From: Bacteroidota bacterium
GTDB lineage: Bacteria; Bacteroidota; Bacteroidia; B-17B0; Aurantibacillaceae
DNA length: 9,241 nt
Direction: 5' to 3'
Assembly: GCA_025359355.1 (NCBI GenBank)
Contig: JANYGR010000122.1
Coordinates: 1-9,241 of the forward strand
The translations under genes and the position numbers were made by a program. Below the pieces are notes generated by a model. That model was not told where the DNA came from, did not search any database, and saw only the letters and a program-made list of their open reading frames with translations. Of the stretch, positions 5,411 through 9,241 are shown one piece after another. Positions within the stretch are counted from its first letter, which is position 1, and each line of letters begins with the position of its first letter.

Positions 5411-7598
5411 TCAGAACATTTTCGCAAAGTCATTTGCCAAAAAAATAAATTTTGCTAAGTTATTAATAATCTTTGCGCTGGTTTTATATTACCCGATATG
5501 TGCACAAAATGGTGAGTTTGAGATAGAATATCAAAAAATTTTAAGTATCAGAATTCCCCAACAAAAAATTGATTCGCTTGAAAAATTTTCAAAATTTGTA
5601 GCATTTAAGGATTATAAGTTTGGTGAAAAAGCTTCTCTAAAATTAATAGAACTTACGCGAAATACTACCTCAAAAAAACAGTTTTTAACGGCCTACAATG
5701 TGCTGGGCTTGGTAACGCACTATTTAGGAGAAAACGAAAAAGCATTACTAATATTTGATACATTAATTAAAAAATCGATTGGGTATAACGACACGCTTAT
5801 GGAAGCTAAAGCCCATGGTAATTTAGGGTTGGTTTATGAAGGGCTTGGTAATTTTAAGAAGGCTTATTCTGAATATTCCAAGTCACTCAAATTAGCTGAG
5901 AGGGTTAAAAACAAATCGATGATGGCCGCGTCCTACGGAAATATGGGTAATGTATTGGTTAGGTTAAATGATTTTAAAGGGTCGATACCGAATTTTGAAA
6001 AAGCGGCCGAACTTTTTATTGAAACGGAAAATATTAAAGCTACCGCTAACCAATACAATTCATTATCGCAGGCTTATAATGGCTTGAATAATATTAAAAC
6101 TCAGGAGTTGTATCTCGAGAAAGCCGCAAAATTATATCGGGATATCGGAGAAAAAAGAGCTTTGGGCACAGTGTTACTTAATTTAGGTGGTATACAAGAA
6201 GATTTTTATCATAACTCTAAAGAGGCAATAAATATTACAAACGAAGCGTTAGCGCTAAAAATCGAAACAGATGATTTAGCTGGTATAGCAAACGCTTACC
6301 TAAATTTGAGTGGACAATATGCTTCCGTTAAAAGTTTTGATAAAAGTTTTGAAGCAATAAAAAAGGCGAAAACAATTTCAGAAAAATTAAACGATCTGTT
6401 CTTTATTTCAAACGTATTAGAAAAGTTTTCGATGCTTTATCGTTTAAAAGGTGATTTTAAAAACGCATATAATTATCATATTCAGTTTACTACGCTAAAA
6501 GATTCGATAGTAGGAAAAGAAACGCAAAAGTCGATTGTGGAATTTAAAGAGTTGTATGAATCAGAAAAAAAACAGAGTCAAATTGACAATCTCGAAAAAC
6601 GGCAAGCAATTGCTAAACTCGAAATTATTAAAAACGAAGAGCAATTAAAAAGAGAAAAAGCACAAAGGGTTTTAATAGTAGGTGTCTTAATTTTTGTAAT
6701 CGTACTATGCGTATTTTTAATTAGAGCATTTATCATTAAAAGAAATAACGCGCAACTTTTGGAAACAAAAAATGAATTGATTAATGCAAAAAACGCGGCG
6801 TTGCAAACTGCAAACAAAGAAAGTTTATATCAAAAACATATTATCGAGGAAAAACAAAAAGAAATTGTTGATAGTATAAATTACGCTAAACGCATACAAG
6901 TTGCTTTACTGGCCAATCACGAATTCGTTAATCAATTTATACCAAACAATTTTATTTTATTTAAACCTAAAGATATTGTGAGTGGCGATTTTTATTGGGC
7001 TACAGAACACAATAATAAGTTTTATATAGCTGTGTGTGATTGCACAGGGCATGGTGTTCCTGGGGCCTTTATGAGTTTATTAAATATTGGTTTTTTAAGC
7101 GAAGCGATTAAAGAAAAAGGCATTGAAGAGCCTCATGAAATTTTTAATTACGTAAGATCTCGCTTGATAGATACGATTAGCAAGGATGGTCAACAAGACG
7201 GCATGGATGGCATCTTGCTTTGTTTAGATAAAGCAACCAATCAATATACATATGCAGCAGCAAACAACGAGCCCATCTTAATTTCGAATAATGAGGTAAA
7301 AGAATTACCTAAAGATAAAATGCCCGTTGGCAAAGGTGAAAAAACTCAATCCTTTGCTTTGCATACCATAAAAGCAAACAAAGGAGATACCTTGTTTTTA
7401 TACACGGATGGTTATGCGGATCAGTTTGGTGGCGCTAAGGGAAAGAAATTCAAATACAAAGCCCTAAACGACCTATTATTAGCCAATGTCAACCAATCAA
7501 TGGTTTACCAAAAAGAACATCTAAATAACACCATCGAGCAATGGCGAGGAAATTTAGAACAGGTAGATGATATATTAGTAATTGGGATTAAGCTGTAG
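5385..7598 (+). CDS. TPR sensor - SpoIIE/PP2C-type membrane phosphatase, copy 3
   Basis: The third full paralogue, 737 aa. It has an N-terminal hydrophobic signal (~26-40, 'LLIIFALVLYYPICAQ') preceded by an unusually long 25-residue segment that overlaps the upstream remnant gene; no other ATG, GTG or TTG lies between, so 5385 is the only usable start. About seven TPRs cover residues ~100-395, e.g. 'HGNLGLVYEGLGNFKKAYSE' and 'YGNMGNVLVRLNDFKGSIPN'. A charged helix ('LYESEKKQSQIDNLEKRQ'), a membrane helix (~429-450, 'VLIVGVLIFVIVLCVFLI') with an Arg/Lys flank, and a longer coiled-coil linker follow. The phosphatase domain retains D535 ('VSGDFYW'), D552 ('CDCTGHG'), D675 ('YTDGYADQFGG') and D728/D729 ('QVDD'). 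The protein is longer than its siblings because of the N-terminal extension and the extra linker after the membrane helix. It ends 7 bases from the convergent hemB, with no space for a separate terminator. Substrate unknown. Confidence 0.88.
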   Translation: MQSHIHNYNQNIFAKSFAKKINFAKLLIIFALVLYYPICAQNGEFEIEYQKILSIRIPQQKIDSLEKFSKFVAFKDYKFGEKASLKLIELTRNTTSKKQFLTAYNVLGLVTHYLGENEKALLIFDTLIKKSIGYNDTLMEAKAHGNLGLVYEGLGNFKKAYSEYSKSLKLAERVKNKSMMAASYGNMGNVLVRLNDFKGSIPNFEKAAELFIETENIKATANQYNSLSQAYNGLNNIKTQELYLEKAAKLYRDIGEKRALGTVLLNLGGIQEDFYHNSKEAINITNEALALKIETDDLAGIANAYLNLSGQYASVKSFDKSFEAIKKAKTISEKLNDLFFISNVLEKFSMLYRLKGDFKNAYNYHIQFTTLKDSIVGKETQKSIVEFKELYESEKKQSQIDNLEKRQAIAKLEIIKNEEQLKREKAQRVLIVGVLIFVIVLCVFLIRAFIIKRNNAQLLETKNELINAKNAALQTANKESLYQKHIIEEKQKEIVDSINYAKRIQVALLANHEFVNQFIPNNFILFKPKDIVSGDFYWATEHNNKFYIAVCDCTGHGVPGAFMSLLNIGFLSEAIKEKGIEEPHEIFNYVRSRLIDTISKDGQQDGMDGILLCLDKATNQYTYAAANNEPILISNNEVKELPKDKMPVGKGEKTQSFALHTIKANKGDTLFLYTDGYADQFGGAKGKKFKYKALNDLLLANVNQSMVYQKEHLNNTIEQWRGNLEQVDDILVIGIKL
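6837..7598 (+). repeat. Phosphatase-module direct repeat, copy 3 unit
   Basis: Second unit of the 762-base direct repeat described for 4090-4851. The 89-base identical run lies at 6915-7003, the 59-base run at 7047-7105 and the 45-base run at 7121-7165. Most remaining differences fall at third codon positions. Such long same-strand repeats about 2.7 kb apart could recombine, deleting copy 3 down to its module or producing hybrid genes. Confidence 0.9.
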
Positions 7599-7605
7599 CG
7601 CTATT

Positions 7606-8577
7606 TTATTTATTCTTCAACGCCCATTCCTTTGCAAAATAAGTTAAGATAACAGATGCTCCTGCGCGCTTCATGCTTAACAAAATTTCATCACGCACTC
7701 TATCGCCATCAATCCAACCTTTGGCGGCCGCAGCTTTTACCATCGCATATTCGCCGCTTACATTATAAGCCACAATTGGTAAATCAAAATTATCGCTTAG
7801 GTCTTTAATCACATCTAAATAAGACAGCGCTGGTTTCACCATCAAAAAATCCGCACCTTCTTGTGTGTCTAATTGCGCTTCAATTAATGCTTCACGGCTA
7901 TTTGCTGGATTCATTTGATAGGTTTTTTTATCGCCAAATTTTGGTGCGCTATCTAAGGCATCTCTAAACGGGCCATAAAATGCACTCGCATATTTAGCTG
8001 TGTAACTCATGATGCTCACGTTTGTAAACCCATGATCGTCTAGCGCTTCGCGAATTACTCCTACTCTGCCATCCATCATATCACTTGGCCCGATGATGTC
8101 AATCCCGCACTCTGCTTGAGCAACAGCCATCTTCGCTAATATGCTTAATGTTTCGTCATTAACAATCTCTCCATTTTTTACTAAGCCATCGTGTCCATCG
8201 CTGCTATATGGATCCATAGCCACATCTGTCATAATACAAGCTTCAGGAAATTCTTTTTTTATTTGTGTGAGTGTTTTTAAATACAACCCTTTTTTGTTAA
8301 AACTTTCTGTTGCTCGCTTATCTTTGTATTTATCCGCCAGACTAGGGAACACGTCAAATGCCTTAATACCTAATTTCATACAGGCTTCAATTTCTTTTAA
8401 AATTAAATCCGGACTATATCTGTAAATACCAGGCATAGAAGCCACTTCCGATGTTTTGTTTTTTCCATCAATTAAAAATAAAGGAAAAATAAAATCATTA
8501 ACCGTTACATGGTTTTCTTGAATCATGTTTCTTATAACTTCTGATTTGCGGTTTCTGCGTGGACGATGTGTGATCAT
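7606..8577 (-). CDS. hemB: Porphobilinogen synthase (delta-aminolevulinic acid dehydratase)
   Basis: Complete 323-aa cytoplasmic enzyme of normal family length. It condenses two 5-aminolevulinate molecules into porphobilinogen, an early common step of haem and other tetrapyrrole synthesis. The N-terminus 'MITHRPRRNRKSEVIRNMIQ' is typical of bacterial HemB and supports the ATG at 8577. The two Schiff-base lysines are K195 in 'MSYTAKYAS' and K248 in 'MVKPALSY'. At the metal site, zinc enzymes carry three cysteines in a D-x-C-x-C-x7-C pattern; here the equivalent positions in 'TDVAMDPYSSDGHDG' (residues 117-131) are A120, D122 and D130, so this belongs to the zinc-independent, Asp-containing class known from Pseudomonas. 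The active-site arginine region 'FYGPFRDALDSAP' is intact. It converges on phosphatase copy 3 with a 7-base gap and follows the membrane protein gene on the same strand by 55 bases, so the two may be co-transcribed. No clear promoter is visible in those 55 bases. Confidence 0.97.
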   Translation of the reverse strand: MITHRPRRNRKSEVIRNMIQENHVTVNDFIFPLFLIDGKNKTSEVASMPGIYRYSPDLILKEIEACMKLGIKAFDVFPSLADKYKDKRATESFNKKGLYLKTLTQIKKEFPEACIMTDVAMDPYSSDGHDGLVKNGEIVNDETLSILAKMAVAQAECGIDIIGPSDMMDGRVGVIREALDDHGFTNVSIMSYTAKYASAFYGPFRDALDSAPKFGDKKTYQMNPANSREALIEAQLDTQEGADFLMVKPALSYLDVIKDLSDNFDLPIVAYNVSGEYAMVKAAAAKGWIDGDRVRDEILLSMKRAGASVILTYFAKEWALKNK

Positions 8578-8632
8578 AGGCTTATGTTTAGTCCCTCTAA
8601 ATTTCCCCGAATGGGAGGCTTTGCGAGATGAG

Positions 8633-9241
8633 TTATTGTTTGTTTAAAAAAATATTTTTATTATTTATAGTTAGTGAAGGCTCCTCTCCTTTGGGAAAGT
8701 TGGAAGCGACGGCTACGCCTTTATACATTGTATAAACAGCAATAGCAATAATAATATGACTTAAATCCATGTGATTAAACCACACAGAAACCGCAAGTTT
8801 AAAAATATGACACAAAACTGCAAAAATAGCAATGCCAACACCTAACATCATGTGTTTGCTTAATACAGATTTAGTGCGTTTATAATTTATATATTCTAAA
8901 ATCATTACCGAACAAATTAATCCTATAGCCGAATGAACCTCAACAACAACAAAGGAAAACACGACAAAGGTTAAAATAAGCGCTAAACAAATTTCAATGG
9001 CATTTATCCAAAACAACAGATTGAAACTCTTTTCTCCTATCGTTTCTTTTGTATGATATAACGCTGCATACTGTCCGAATCCAACACTGATAACGCCTGT
9101 GACCCAGCCAAAAATTTTTGCATTAAAATTCCATTGATACAAAAACGCATGTCCTATAATGGCCGACACGAGTGTTGAAATTCCTGTCGTTAAAAAAAAC
9201 CAACGATACAATTCGATTCCTTTTGTTGATTGCTTTGTTTT
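8633..9241 (-). CDS. Polytopic membrane protein of unknown function (5' partial)
   Basis: The frame is open to the window edge and no ATG is seen. A TTG at 9209-9211 could start a 192-aa form, but ten in-frame codons upstream ('KTKQSTKGIE') read like a normal cytoplasmic N-terminus, so the true start is probably beyond base 9241. At least 202 residues are visible. About six hydrophobic helices can be seen, among them 'GWVTGVISVGFGQYAALY', 'NAIEICLALILTFVVFSF' and 'HMMLGVGIAIFAVLCHIF'. Histidines recur at helix ends ('GHAF', 'LYHT', 'EVHSA', 'LCHIFKL' and 'FNHMDLSHIIIAIA'). The C-terminal ~25 residues are hydrophilic. I do not recognise the family with confidence. The scattered histidines and the N-H-x-D-x-x-H pattern before the last helix could mark a metal site, as in some seven-helix hydrolases, but this is speculation. 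It precedes hemB by 55 bases on the same strand. Confidence 0.75.
   Translation of the reverse strand, partial: KTKQSTKGIELYRWFFLTTGISTLVSAIIGHAFLYQWNFNAKIFGWVTGVISVGFGQYAALYHTKETIGEKSFNLLFWINAIEICLALILTFVVFSFVVVEVHSAIGLICSVMILEYINYKRTKSVLSKHMMLGVGIAIFAVLCHIFKLAVSVWFNHMDLSHIIIAIAVYTMYKGVAVASNFPKGEEPSLTINNKNIFLNKQ

Noticed and set aside
6578..6817. 79-codon open frame on the minus strand with a hydrophobic stretch
   Set aside because: It is antisense to the membrane-helix and linker region of copy 3; the hydrophobicity is a by-product of A-rich coding sequence on the other strand.
7596..7607. Palindrome TAGCGCTA followed by TTTT between copy 3 and hemB
   Set aside because: It has no loop and overlaps the stop codon; it cannot form an ordinary terminator hairpin.
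8141..8425. 94-codon open frame on the plus strand
   Set aside because: It is antisense to hemB, which is a complete and conserved enzyme; no signal or domain is seen in the antisense product.
8600..8616. Possible small hairpin (TCCC/GGGA) between hemB and the membrane protein gene
   Set aside because: The stem is only four base pairs with no T-run on either strand, too weak to call.
1..9241. tRNA or rRNA genes, CRISPR arrays, insertion sequences and phage or defence genes
   Set aside because: I saw no cloverleaf or rRNA signatures, no regularly spaced short repeats, no transposase or integrase motifs and no terminal inverted repeats with target duplications.

Overview
The window is AT-rich and Bacteroidota-like, closest in feel to Flavobacteriia or related marine and freshwater lineages. 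The evidence is A/T-only leaders without Shine-Dalgarno sequences, signal peptides ending in '..AQ' or '..SQ', and membrane proteins joining tetratricopeptide repeats (TPR) to a SpoIIE-type phosphatase, a common Bacteroidota design. The taxonomic call is inference; no rRNA or tRNA is present.

Layout, left to right: (1) bases 1-432, the 3' end of a paaZ-like gene, i.e. the C-terminal MaoC/hotdog hydratase domain of the phenylacetate ring-cleavage enzyme. (2) A 192-base gap holding one long imperfect inverted repeat (478-556). (3) Bases 625-7598, a same-strand tandem cluster of three full-length paralogues (693, 695 and 737 aa) and, between the second and third, the decayed 5' end of a fourth copy (4916-5410). 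Each full copy has a signal peptide, about seven or eight TPRs predicted to lie in the periplasm, one membrane helix, a short coiled coil and a cytoplasmic SpoIIE/PP2C-like phosphatase domain with all expected metal-binding aspartates. (4) Convergent with the cluster and only 7 bases away, hemB (7606-8577, minus strand), a porphobilinogen synthase of the zinc-independent active-site type. (5) Upstream of hemB on the same strand, a polytopic membrane protein of unknown function (8633-9241) whose 5' end lies outside the window.

The most notable part is the phosphatase cluster. Its 253-residue C-terminal output module aligns without a gap in all three copies. In copies 2 and 3 it is close to identical even at the DNA level, including an 89-base identical run, while the TPR halves have diverged strongly. 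This suggests a family that diversifies its sensor while gene conversion or recent recombination keeps the output uniform. No anti-sigma factor, STAS-domain protein or other obvious substrate is encoded in the window, so the target is unknown.

The fourth copy is broken by three single-base losses, each in a run of six or seven A. Restoring one A at each gives a clean signal peptide and TPRs, but the gene still lacks its membrane helix and phosphatase domain. Flanking genes (paaZ, hemB) are ordinary metabolism and show no functional tie to the cluster.
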